A stretch of 8,817 bases of DNA from Phytoactinopolyspora endophytica (GTDB taxonomy: Bacteria; Actinomycetota; Actinomycetes; Jiangellales; Jiangellaceae), in assembly GCF_004138495.1 (NCBI RefSeq), contig NZ_ML142853.1:293458-302274 (forward strand), in the 5' to 3' direction. The notes under the pieces were generated by a model. That model ran no database searches and had not been told where the DNA came from. It saw only the letters and a list, made by a program, of their open reading frames with translations. The translations under genes and the position numbers were made by a program. Each line of letters starts with the position of its first letter. Positions within the stretch are counted from its first letter, which is position 1. This document shows, piece after piece, positions 1-6,935 of this stretch.

Positions 1-841
1 GGTCGGCCACGGCAGGGTCGTGGGTTGGGAGGACGACAAGCTCCGGCATCGCCTCACGCAGAGCGTTGACCTTGTCTATCGATACGCGGGTCTGTCTCTT
101 GTCGCACATACCCGAGAGCTGGGCCGCGGCGAGCATGTCCGCGTCATAGGTGAGGTCGCCGACCATCAGCAAAGGCGCATGACCGGAACGCCTGACCAGC
201 ATCGACAGCGAACCCGGGGTATGGCCGGGGGTCGGCAGCAGCACCACGCTGCCGTCCTCGAACAGATCGTGACCGTCGGCAAAGGGGGCCAGGTCCGAAT
301 CCGCGAGCGACTCGGGCGTGATCCGTTTCCAGGCCAAGCCAGGCAGGTCGATGAGCGAGCGGTACAGACCACGCGCCTGAGGGCGCGGCGCTTCGAGCGT
401 CTTCCACTCATCGTCGCTGATCACCATGCTGGCGTGGCGGAGCAGCGGGAGCCCGCCGATGTGGTCCGGGTGGAGATGCGAGATCACGGCCGAACTCACG
501 TCGTCGACGCTGTACCCCAAGGCGGACAGTCCCGCCTCGAGCGTCTCGGCGGGAGAGATGTCGAACTTCGCCATGCGCGCGTTCACCAGTCTGTCGAGCC
601 GCCCGGGATAGTAGCCCGGATCGGTCACCGACGCACGATCCTGACCTGTGTCGAACAGAACCACCCCGGAACGATGCTCGACCACGAACACGCTGACCGG
701 TCGCGGCTCCGTCCACCGCGTGGACGCGAGCAGCCACAGAGCCATCGGCTTGCTCGTCGGACCCACCTGCTCTGGATGGATGCGCACTGCACCCGTGCTG
801 ATCATCGATACGCGGATAATCGGGTCGATCGCTGGGCTCAC
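1..841 (-). CDS. Metallo-beta-lactamase-fold hydrolase, N-acyl-homoserine-lactonase-like (3' end outside window)
   Basis: Predicted cytoplasmic zinc hydrolase; 280 codons are visible and the C-terminus lies beyond the left edge. Seen: the signature HLHPDH at residues 122-127, then TPGHTPG with His207, GDLTYD with Asp229 and Tyr232, and PTHD with His274. These match the dinuclear metal ligands of AiiA/AttM-type lactonases, including the 22-residue step from the second-motif His to the bridging Asp and the Asp-x-x-Tyr pair; Tyr in that position helps lactone binding in AiiA. The central insert is longer than in AiiA (80 against 60 residues between HxHxDH and the next His). The frame is open well upstream of the start; I chose GTG at 841-839 because GGAGG lies four bases before it. 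An ATG at 805-803 is the alternative but has no better ribosome site. No signal peptide. It is divergent from the alpha/beta hydrolase. Quorum-signal or other lactone hydrolysis is inference; the fold call is firm. Confidence 0.88.
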   Translation of the reverse strand, partial: MSPAIDPIIRVSMISTGAVRIHPEQVGPTSKPMALWLLASTRWTEPRPVSVFVVEHRSGVVLFDTGQDRASVTDPGYYPGRLDRLVNARMAKFDISPAETLEAGLSALGYSVDDVSSAVISHLHPDHIGGLPLLRHASMVISDDEWKTLEAPRPQARGLYRSLIDLPGLAWKRITPESLADSDLAPFADGHDLFEDGSVVLLPTPGHTPGSLSMLVRRSGHAPLLMVGDLTYDADMLAAAQLSGMCDKRQTRVSIDKVNALREAMPELVVLPTHDPAVAD

Positions 842-1100
842 CTGGCCTCCAATGGATGTCAGACGCCGCGACTCGTCGCCGACTTCCGACCCCGCGCAAC
901 GGAGCAGAACTGAGCCATCGACAACCAGGCACGGCTTCAGGCAGGACTGCGCTGCGAGCGACACAGCACAACCGATGATCTCAGCGTCACATAAGATCGA
1001 CAAGCGCGACATTTCCGTCCACCTGTGCTACGCCCGTGAAACGAGGTCCGGTCGTCGGCCGGGAGTTACGCCGGCTGCGCACGTTTCTTGGAAGGTGCCC
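842..1100. other. Divergent control region between lactonase-like and alpha/beta hydrolase genes
   Basis: 259 bases between two divergent starts, if both start calls are right. On the minus strand TTGTCG and GATCAT 17 bases apart (about 975-1003) form a weak promoter candidate; on the plus strand TAAGAT (992-997) is a -10-like hexamer without a good -35. No long palindrome was found. Both hydrolase frames stay open through part of it, so the region would shrink if longer starts were used. Confidence 0.4.
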
Positions 1101-1895
1101 GTGATCGACCGCAGCGAGGGGTACTTCGAAACGTCCGATGGCGAGACGATCTGGTACGAAACGGCTGGTGACGGTGTACCCGTGGTATTCGCGCACGGCC
1201 TGGGCGGCACCGCTGCGGTCTGGTTCCAGCAGCTGCCGCACTTCGCCGCTCGCTACCGCGTCGTCACGTGGGACCAACGGGGCTTCGGGCGCTCGTCGAA
1301 CAAGGCCGACCGGGCCGGCCCCGTGTCGTCGACATCAGACCAGGTGGAACTGCTCGACCACCTGGAGATCGACGCCGCTCATCTGGTTGGTCAGTCACTC
1401 GGCGGATGGGCGGCCCTCGGAGCTGCGCTCGCCGCACCCGGCCGGGTCCGCTCGCTCATACTCTCCAGCAGTACCGCGGGCATCCCGTCGCTGAACCTGC
1501 CCCCGTTCGACGTCGGCCCGGTCCGCGCTCCCCACGGGACCCGGCCACTGGGCGTGCATCCGGCCATCGGCGACCGGCTGGCCTTGATCGATCCTGCCCG
1601 TGCGTACCTGTATCAGACGTTCAGCACGTTCGGACAGCGGCCACCCGACGCGGAGTTCGCGACGATGCTCGCCGAGACGACCCACGAACCATCAGTGTTC
1701 AGCCAGTTCGAGATCCCCGCCCTGTTCGTCTGTGGTTCCCGCGATCCCCTCATGACGCCGGCGCACGTGCGCGACGTCGCACAGCGCCTACCCCGGGCCC
1801 AGGTCGTGGAGCTCGACCTCAGCCATTCGACCTACTTCGAGGATCCGGATACCTGGAACACCGTCGTCGACGAGTTCCTCGACTCGATACGTTGA
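1101..1895 (+). CDS. Alpha/beta hydrolase (esterase/lactonase-like)
   Basis: Predicted soluble serine hydrolase of 264 residues, normal for the family. Seen: oxyanion-hole loop HGLGG at 32-36, WDQRGFGRS at 57-65, nucleophile elbow GQSLGG with Ser99, the acid in GSRDPLMTP (Asp215) and the catalytic His in LSHSTYFE (His242). The triad is intact. A cap region of about 90 residues lies between the nucleophile and the acid. The frame is open far upstream, to 648, but that part overlaps the control region of the divergent lactonase-like gene and does not look like hydrolase; GTG at 1101 has GGAAGG five bases upstream and gives a protein starting right before the first strand. An ATG at 975 is a weaker alternative. 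The next gene begins 29 bases after the stop on the same strand, so the two are probably one operon. Substrate unknown; enol-lactonase, esterase and haloperoxidase-like relatives share these motifs. Confidence 0.9.
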   Translation: MIDRSEGYFETSDGETIWYETAGDGVPVVFAHGLGGTAAVWFQQLPHFAARYRVVTWDQRGFGRSSNKADRAGPVSSTSDQVELLDHLEIDAAHLVGQSLGGWAALGAALAAPGRVRSLILSSSTAGIPSLNLPPFDVGPVRAPHGTRPLGVHPAIGDRLALIDPARAYLYQTFSTFGQRPPDAEFATMLAETTHEPSVFSQFEIPALFVCGSRDPLMTPAHVRDVAQRLPRAQVVELDLSHSTYFEDPDTWNTVVDEFLDSIR

Positions 1896-1924
1896 CAGCG
1901 AAGCCCTCAAAGCCAGGAAGGCAC

Positions 1925-2896
1925 ATGATGAGCAGCACGCTGGTTCTCAGTCACGACGAGACGGCTGAGGCCCTTCAGCCCGAGCCCCTGCTCGGCGCCG
2001 TCCGTACGGCGCTGATCGCCACCAGCCGGGGTGAGGCGTCGGTACCGGCCCGCGTCGCAGCGTTCTCACCGGCCGGGCTGCTCGGCGCGATGCCCGGCTA
2101 TGTGCCAGGCCTCGGGCTCGCCGGCAAACTGGTTTCCATCTTCCCCGGTGCCGGGCCCGGCGGACGCAGCTTGCACCAGGGCATCGTCGCCCTGATCGAC
2201 GAGAACGACGGCCGGGTGCTGTCGATCATGAACGGCGAGGCCGTCACCGCCAAGCGGACGGCTGCCAGCGCCACCGTCGCGTTCGAAGCGCTGACCCCAC
2301 CGGGCGTGGAGCGGATCGCCGTCATCGGCGCAGGCATACAGGCTCGAGCGCAGCTGGATTTCCTCGTCCACCTCGGTATCTCCGCGGACGTGACGGTCGC
2401 GTCTCGCAACGCCAGCACGGCCCGACAGCTGGCAGAGGAGTTCTCCCGTGGGGACGTAGAGTCTGTCCCTTGTGTCCGGCCCGTTGGCTCGATCCGGGAT
2501 GCGGTGTCGACAGCCGACGTCGTCTTCTGCTGCACCGACGCCGACCGCCCCGTCGTGCAGCACGGCTGGCTCCGCCCACATGCCCACATCAGCTCGGTCG
2601 GCGGGTCACGCGGACCCGAGCTCGACCAGGCGACGCTGACCACCGCGTCGTTGTTCGTGGAATGGGCAGGTGCCATCTCGTCGGCCCCGCCGGCCGGCGC
2701 CCACGAGCTGCAGAACGTTCCTGATGAGCGCGCCACACTCGTGGGCGCCACGTTGTCCGGGGATCAACCCGCACGAGCGGCGGACGAGATGACCGTCTAC
2801 AAATCCACCGGCTATGCCGCCTTGGACGTCGCGGCCGCGTCGACGGCGTACAGGTTCGCGCTGGAGCACGGCATCGGCACCCGGGTCGACATCTAG
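1925..2896 (+). CDS. Ornithine cyclodeaminase / mu-crystallin family NAD(P)-dependent enzyme
   Basis: Predicted soluble 323-residue enzyme of the OCD/mu-crystallin family, full length. Seen: the substrate-site residues of the family, Arg43 (VPAR), Lys68 (GKLVSIFPG) and Arg111 (TAKRTAAS); a Rossmann loop VIGAGIQARAQ at 133-143; and the C-terminal VYKSTGYAALDVAAA block at 291-305. Known: in Pseudomonas ornithine cyclodeaminase Asp228 is catalytic, within a GGD motif. Here the matching stretch reads VGGSRGPELD, so Ser228 replaces that Asp. Mu-crystallin (a ketimine reductase) has a similar Asp-less motif. I therefore infer an imine reductase or amino-acid dehydrogenase, not a true cyclodeaminase. 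Start: AGGAAGG at 1915-1921 sits before two adjacent ATGs (1925 and 1928); the second has the better spacing, so the protein may be one residue shorter. It follows the alpha/beta hydrolase by 29 bases, which may supply its substrate. It ends before a strong hairpin. Confidence 0.9.
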   Translation: MMSSTLVLSHDETAEALQPEPLLGAVRTALIATSRGEASVPARVAAFSPAGLLGAMPGYVPGLGLAGKLVSIFPGAGPGGRSLHQGIVALIDENDGRVLSIMNGEAVTAKRTAASATVAFEALTPPGVERIAVIGAGIQARAQLDFLVHLGISADVTVASRNASTARQLAEEFSRGDVESVPCVRPVGSIRDAVSTADVVFCCTDADRPVVQHGWLRPHAHISSVGGSRGPELDQATLTTASLFVEWAGAISSAPPAGAHELQNVPDERATLVGATLSGDQPARAADEMTVYKSTGYAALDVAAASTAYRFALEHGIGTRVDI

Positions 2897-2907
2897 CCCC
2901 ATGCATT

Positions 2908-2963
2908 CCATGATCATCGAGGATCTGGCGTGTGATCACGCGCTGGATCCTCGATGATCATGG
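2908..2963. terminator. Bidirectional hairpin terminator between convergent genes
   Basis: Perfect inverted repeat: the left arm 2908-2925 reads CCATGATCATCGAGGATC and the right arm 2946-2963 is its exact reverse complement. The 20-base middle can fold further through GCGTG (2928-2932) and CACGC (2937-2941) around a TGAT tetraloop. It lies in the 82-base gap between the stop of the OCD-family gene and the stop of the convergent response regulator, the expected place for a terminator serving both strands. There is no T tract, as is common in actinobacteria. The element holds five GATC sites, symmetric about the centre. Confidence 0.75.
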
Positions 2964-2978
2964 TGGGGGTAGCGACGC

Positions 2979-3632
2979 TCAGGTCGCCAAGCCTGACTGG
3001 TAGGCGAAGACGACCAGCTGCGCACGGTCCCTGGCGCCCAGCTTCACCATCGCCCTGCTGACGTGTGTGCGTGCCGTCGCCGGGCTGACGAACAGCCGCC
3101 CGGCGATCCCGTCGTTGGTCAACCCTTCCGCCACCAGGGTGACGACCTCTCGCTCTCGCTCGGTCAGCTCGTTGAGGTTGGGATGTGGCTTCACCGACCG
3201 CGGCGCCTGAGTGACGAACTCGCGCACCAGCGTGCGCGTCACCGACGGCGAGAGCAAAGCCTGGCCGTCCGCCACCAACCGGACCGCCTCGAGCAGGTCG
3301 GCAGGTGATGTGTCCTTCAGCAGGAACCCGCTGGCACCGTGGCGCAGCGCGTCGAAGACGTACTCGTCATGCTCGAACGTGGTCAGTACGACCACGCGCG
3401 TCGACTCGAGGTCCGGGTCCGTGAGGATGCGCCGCGTCGCCTCCAGGCCGTCGACGCCGGGCATCCGGATGTCCATCAACACGACGTCGGGCCGCTTCTC
3501 CTTCGCCGCCGCCACGGCCCCCAAGCCGTCCGCAGCCTCACCCGCGAGGGTGAACCCGTCCTCGTTCTCGATCAACATGCGCAGGCCGAGCCGGACGACA
3601 TCCTGGTCGTCCACGATCAGCACCGAGATCAC
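2979..3632 (-). CDS. NarL/FixJ-family two-component response regulator
   Basis: DNA-binding response regulator of 217 residues, typical length. Receiver domain at about 1-120: acidic pair Asp8-Asp9, phospho-acceptor Asp54 in VLMDIRMPG, Thr84-Thr85 and the conserved Lys106 in LLKDTSP. A linker leads to a LuxR-type helix-turn-helix at about 152-217 (LTEREREVV, then GLTNDGIAGRLFVSPATART), ending with LGARDRAQLVVFAYQSGL, typical of the actinobacterial subfamily. All phosphorylation residues are present. The start is GTG at 3632-3630; it overlaps the stop of the upstream kinase gene by four bases (GTGA), so translation is probably coupled and the two form a cognate pair. Targets are not known; the palindrome upstream of the kinase gene is a candidate autoregulatory site. 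Confidence 0.95.
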   Translation of the reverse strand: MISVLIVDDQDVVRLGLRMLIENEDGFTLAGEAADGLGAVAAAKEKRPDVVLMDIRMPGVDGLEATRRILTDPDLESTRVVVLTTFEHDEYVFDALRHGASGFLLKDTSPADLLEAVRLVADGQALLSPSVTRTLVREFVTQAPRSVKPHPNLNELTEREREVVTLVAEGLTNDGIAGRLFVSPATARTHVSRAMVKLGARDRAQLVVFAYQSGLAT

Positions 3633-4765
3633 AGCTCACCGCCCGTCGGTATTGAGGCCCGTACTTCGAAGCGACCCTCGCGGTTCACACCGGCCGTGAG
3701 CTCCCCGCCCAGCGACGTCACCCGTCGCCGCATTCCGGGGATCCCCAAGCCGTCGGCAACCTCGTCGCCGACGGCACTCGGACCAGCGACACTTCTCACC
3801 GGGTTGGAGACGGTCATCACCACGGCGTCAGTCTTGTACGCGACGCGTACCGTGGCAACCTTGCTCTCGCTGTGCTTCAGCACGTTGGTCAACGCCTCCT
3901 GAACGACGCGGTAGGCCGCCAGGCTGACGGCATCGGGTACCGGACGAGCATCACCGACCGTCTCGACCTCGACGTCCACGCCGGCATCGCTCATCCGCTG
4001 ACGCAACTCGTCGAGCCGGTCAAGGCCCGGCACCGGGGAACGTCCGGCCTCGGCGTCCGAACGCCGCACCACCGTCAGCGTCGCACGCAGTTCCGCCAGC
4101 GCATCGCTGCTGGTACGGCTGATGGTACGCAGAGCCGTCTCGGCGTGCTCCGGCTTCTTCGACAGCAGGTGCAGCGCTACGTCCGATTGCATCTTGATCG
4201 CGGCCAGACCGTGCCCGACGACGTCGTGCACCTCCTGGGCGACCCGGAGCCGTTCGTCGTCGAGGTGCTGCCGGAGCGTGTCCGCACGTTCCCGCGCGGC
4301 CGCCTCGCGGGTCAGTCTGACGGTGACCCCGAGCGCGAAGGGCACGATCACCCAGGCCGACGCCGGGATCACGCCCCCGAAGCCCGGAATCGCCGCGCTG
4401 TTGGTGAACAGGTGGATCAGGAGCAACGGGACCACCGCCGCCGTCACCAGCGCCGCGCGCGCGGGCGGGCGGTGCCGGGCCAGGGTGTACACGGCCATGA
4501 AGAACGGAAAGAAGACCGGCCCGTACGGGTATCCGACGATGAGGTACGACGACAACGCACCGGCGACTGCGACGAGCACGAACTCCGGCCACCGCCGGCG
4601 CACGATCAGTGGCACCCCGGCGGCAACGATCAGCGCATACCCGGCGCCGTCGATAGGCCGGTCGAAGTCCACGTCCCAACCATCCGACGTCGACGTGACG
4701 GCAATACCGACCGTGACGAGCGCGAGCGCCAGCGCGACGTCGCCCAGTTGCGACCTCGTCCTCAT
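3629..4765 (-). CDS. Two-component sensor histidine kinase (HisKA_3 type, NarL partner)
   Basis: Membrane sensor kinase of 378 residues from the chosen start. Seen: four or five hydrophobic segments at about 8-25, 41-55, 61-80, 83-96, 103-122 and a further stretch near 135-150, with no sizeable outside domain, so the signal is probably sensed in or at the membrane. A helical linker leads to the dimerisation/phospho-acceptor motif EVHDVVGHGLAAIKMQ with His180 (HisKA_3). The ATPase domain has an N-box VVQEALTNVLKHSE (Asn294) and a glycine-rich GLGIPGMRRRV near 339-349. The usual Asp-Asn-Gly pattern before the G-box is replaced by VSNPV, a variant also found in this family. The start is uncertain: ATG at 4765 gives a protein beginning just before the first membrane helix; ATGs at 4792, 4804, 4813 and 4876 are in frame, but the last falls next to the 20-bp palindrome. 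GGGAGG lies 12 bases before 4765. It is coupled to the response regulator downstream. Confidence 0.93.
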   Translation of the reverse strand: MRTRSQLGDVALALALVTVGIAVTSTSDGWDVDFDRPIDGAGYALIVAAGVPLIVRRRWPEFVLVAVAGALSSYLIVGYPYGPVFFPFFMAVYTLARHRPPARAALVTAAVVPLLLIHLFTNSAAIPGFGGVIPASAWVIVPFALGVTVRLTREAAARERADTLRQHLDDERLRVAQEVHDVVGHGLAAIKMQSDVALHLLSKKPEHAETALRTISRTSSDALAELRATLTVVRRSDAEAGRSPVPGLDRLDELRQRMSDAGVDVEVETVGDARPVPDAVSLAAYRVVQEALTNVLKHSESKVATVRVAYKTDAVVMTVSNPVRSVAGPSAVGDEVADGLGIPGMRRRVTSLGGELTAGVNREGRFEVRASIPTGGEL

Positions 4766-4854
4766 CGGCCTCGGTGACCTCCCTGTGCGCATGCCCTCCA
4801 GCATGTTCGACATCGCCGGTGCGAACGTCGGCCCGCAAGCGGCTCCGAGAGTAC

Positions 4855-4874
4855 GTCGGCCTACGTAGGCCGAC
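4855..4874. promoter_or_regulatory. Perfect 20-bp palindrome in divergent control region, candidate operator
   Basis: GTCGGCCTACGTAGGCCGAC is its own reverse complement over all 20 bases with no spacer. It lies between the histidine kinase gene (minus) and the DoxX-like gene (plus), about 90 bases upstream of the chosen kinase ATG and 144 upstream of the DoxX-like ATG. A dimeric regulator site is the simplest reading; the response regulator encoded nearby or an outside TetR- or GntR-type protein could bind. A small cruciform or RNA hairpin is the alternative. No convincing -35/-10 pair was found beside it. Confidence 0.5.
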
Positions 4875-5018
4875 ACCGCGCAAGACGCAGCCCACCTGCC
4901 TCAATGTACGCGAGCTGGCCCCACCATGTGTCGCTCTCGGGCCGACGCGCGCTTTCGCCGAGGCTGAGAACCACTGGCGCCGACGACTGGAGCGCCACCG
5001 ATCACCGGAGGAATCCTG

Positions 5019-5552
5019 ATGTCCAGCCTGACGATCCAACGACCTGAACCGGCAGTGGAAGACCACGAGCACCTGCGTTCCCCGACCCGATTCGACGAGC
5101 GACTCGGGCGGATCACCGAATGGCTCGCGCGGCACAGTATCGCCATCCTGCGGGTAAGCCTGGGCCTGGTGTTCCTGGGCTTCGGCGCTGTGAAGCTGGC
5201 CGGGGCCAGCCCTGCCGAAGACCTTGCCATCCGCACGGTGGACACGCTGACACTGGGGATCATCTCCGGGGACACCGCGCTGTTTCTCACGGCGTTCATC
5301 GAGATGGTCATCGGACTGACGCTGACCACGGGAAGGCTGTTGAAGACGGGCCTGGTGGTGTTGGGTGGCTCACTGGTGGCGATCATGTCGCCGCTTGTCC
5401 TGTTCTTCGGCGACTTGTTCCCCGACGGTGCGCCCACGCTTGAGGCGCAGTACGTCCTGAAGGACATCGTCCTGGTGGCGGCAGGCCTGGTGATCGCCGC
5501 GCGTGTGCTCGGCGCCCGCATGGTGACCGACCGGTCCTCCAGGACACGTTGA
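5019..5552 (+). CDS. DoxX-like small integral membrane protein
   Basis: Predicted inner-membrane protein of 177 residues with a charged cytosolic N-terminus of about 38 residues and four likely membrane helices at roughly 40-60, 86-105, 111-131 and 147-165. Seen: the first helix block RVSLGLVFLGFGAVKLAG followed by SPAEDLAIRTVD, and TLEAQYVLKDIVLVAAGLVI near the end. This layout is that of DoxX-like/quinol-oxidase-subunit-related proteins; the biochemical role of such stand-alone members is not settled, though relatives are tied to redox or thiol stress. The start is clear: GGAGGA at 5007-5012, six bases before ATG. It is divergent from the sensor kinase and shares its control region, so the two-component pair may regulate it (inference). 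A hairpin follows the stop by 24 bases. Confidence 0.82.
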   Translation: MSSLTIQRPEPAVEDHEHLRSPTRFDERLGRITEWLARHSIAILRVSLGLVFLGFGAVKLAGASPAEDLAIRTVDTLTLGIISGDTALFLTAFIEMVIGLTLTTGRLLKTGLVVLGGSLVAIMSPLVLFFGDLFPDGAPTLEAQYVLKDIVLVAAGLVIAARVLGARMVTDRSSRTR

Positions 5553-5576
5553 CCGTGGATCAGCGACCAATCGACG

Positions 5577-5620
5577 ACGACCGCCTCGGCCGGCCCTTGA
5601 GGCACGACCGGGGCGGTCGT
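5577..5620. terminator. Hairpin terminator after DoxX-like gene
   Basis: ACGACCGCC at 5577-5585 pairs with GGCGGTCGT at 5612-5620, and the stem continues through one T-G wobble and CGG/CCG to about 13 pairs, with a loop of roughly 18 bases. It is followed by TCGTT. It sits between two convergent genes (stops at 5552 and 5685), so it can end transcripts from both sides. Confidence 0.6.
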
Positions 5621-5684
5621 TCGTTAAGCCGGGCGCACCAGACGTGCACCGGTCGACTGCGTAGGTCGGCACAGGAACCGGCGC

Positions 5685-6935
5685 TCATGGTTGGGAAACC
5701 GGGCGTCGTCGTTCCCGGTCCATGTCGGCCCACTCCTTCTGCAGGCCGGGCAAGGTCGTCGTCACCAGATAGACGGCGCCGCACAGCAGGAGGGCCGGCG
5801 AGAGCCCTGCCAGCGCGATCAGGCCACCGCCGACGAGCCCACCGAACGGCATCCCAGACCATGCGACCGCGACGACAAGTGTCCGCACCCGGCCATACAT
5901 CTCCGGCGGAACGCGTTCGAACTGGATAGCGCCGATTATGGGGTTGAGGAAGCCTGAGCCGAGACCGGACACGGCGTAGACCACGGCGATCACCCAGACC
6001 GGGGCTCCGAGCGCGAGCACGACGAACCTCGGCGCGCCGGCGATCAGGAATCCGATCAAGTAGACCGGTCGCCGCGGAAGGCGGTGCGCTATCGCGGCGG
6101 ACCCCAGGCTGGAGAGCGCGGCGAAGGCGCTCATCACGCCGACCACGAAGCCGATGACGGCCGGACTGTGACCACCGTTCCGCGCCCATACCGGGAGCAG
6201 CACCGAAGCCCACGCGGCGTCGAGCAGATTGGTGACCGCGACCATCCCGGCGATCGAGCGCAGCAGCCGTTCCTTGCGGAGGAACTCGGCGCCGCTACGA
6301 AGCCGGGACAGGTAGCTCTCCCCCGCTTCGCCGTCCGCAGGAGCCTCTGAGGGCGGCGTGGTCATCGCGATGATCGCCGCGCCGAGCCCGAAGAGGACGG
6401 CGGTGATGACGAGCGCGTAGGCGCCGCCCACCACGGCAACGACCACGCCGCCAACCGCCGGACCGACGGTCGACGCCAGACGCTCGATTGTTCCGGTCAG
6501 GCCGGTGCCGCGCTCGAGAGGCACTCGGGCGGCCCGGGTCATCGCCGGTATGAACACACCTTTGGAGGCGTCTGCCGGGCCACGGAACGCCCCGACGACA
6601 GCAACCAGCGGCAGCAACAGCCCGAAGCTCAGCAGGTCGGCGGCGTGCAGCAGCGGAATCAGCGACACCACGCCCATGCTCACCAGATCCCCGGTGATGC
6701 TGATCCGACGCGGCCCGACGCGATCGATCAACGGACCGGAGAGTACCTGGATGAGGACATACGGCGTCATCTCGACGAACACCACGACGCCGGTCTGTGC
6801 GGCGCTCCCCGTCGTCGTCAGCACGAACCAGGGCAGCGCGATCGCGGACAGCCGGGTGCCGGTCCAGGCCACGGCCTGCGCGGCGAGAACCCCGACCAGC
6901 CCCCGCCACGAGCGTGCAGGCGCCTCAGCCGCCAT
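5685..6935 (-). CDS. Major facilitator superfamily efflux transporter
   Basis: Predicted 12-helix (at least 10 clear) inner-membrane transporter of 416 residues, usual length for the exporter type of the superfamily. Seen: a short cytosolic N-terminus, the loop-2/3 motif GPLIDRVGPRR at 67-77 (a form of motif A), a central cytosolic loop rich in charge around residues 200-235 (ESYLSRLRSGAEFLRKERLLRS), and a second-half loop AHRLPRRPVYL. It resembles EntS- or macrolide-efflux-like members (MFS_3 type), so export of a drug or small metabolite driven by the proton gradient is likely; the substrate is unknown. The frame runs upstream to 7091, but that part is the shadow of the regulator gene. ATG at 6935 begins the family-like sequence and overlaps the end of the regulator gene by 11 bases, implying one operon with coupled translation. 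Confidence 0.92.
   Translation of the reverse strand: MAAEAPARSWRGLVGVLAAQAVAWTGTRLSAIALPWFVLTTTGSAAQTGVVVFVEMTPYVLIQVLSGPLIDRVGPRRISITGDLVSMGVVSLIPLLHAADLLSFGLLLPLVAVVGAFRGPADASKGVFIPAMTRAARVPLERGTGLTGTIERLASTVGPAVGGVVVAVVGGAYALVITAVLFGLGAAIIAMTTPPSEAPADGEAGESYLSRLRSGAEFLRKERLLRSIAGMVAVTNLLDAAWASVLLPVWARNGGHSPAVIGFVVGVMSAFAALSSLGSAAIAHRLPRRPVYLIGFLIAGAPRFVVLALGAPVWVIAVVYAVSGLGSGFLNPIIGAIQFERVPPEMYGRVRTLVVAVAWSGMPFGGLVGGGLIALAGLSPALLLCGAVYLVTTTLPGLQKEWADMDRERRRPVSQP

Noticed and set aside
20..913. Long plus-strand open frame of 297 codons.
   Set aside because: It is the exact in-register antisense of the lactonase-like gene, whose minus-strand translation carries all MBL motifs; the plus translation is rich in Arg/His/Gln with no recognisable domain.
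408..971. Minus-strand open frames of 187, 87 and 81 codons in this region.
   Set aside because: They overlap the lactonase-like gene in other frames and have Arg/Ser/Pro-rich shadow composition.
648..1100. Upstream extension of the alpha/beta hydrolase frame.
   Set aside because: It would overlap the divergent MBL gene by nearly 200 bases, has no hydrolase-like sequence and poor start context; GTG at 1101 has a ribosome site.
3872..4777. Plus-strand open frame of 301 codons opposite the histidine kinase.
   Set aside because: The minus strand encodes a complete kinase with H-, N- and G-boxes; the plus frame is an antisense shadow of charged composition.
4975..4997. Small inverted repeat TGGCGC/GCGCCA just before the DoxX-like ribosome site.
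   Set aside because: Six-base GC arms are common by chance in this base composition and nothing else supports a function.
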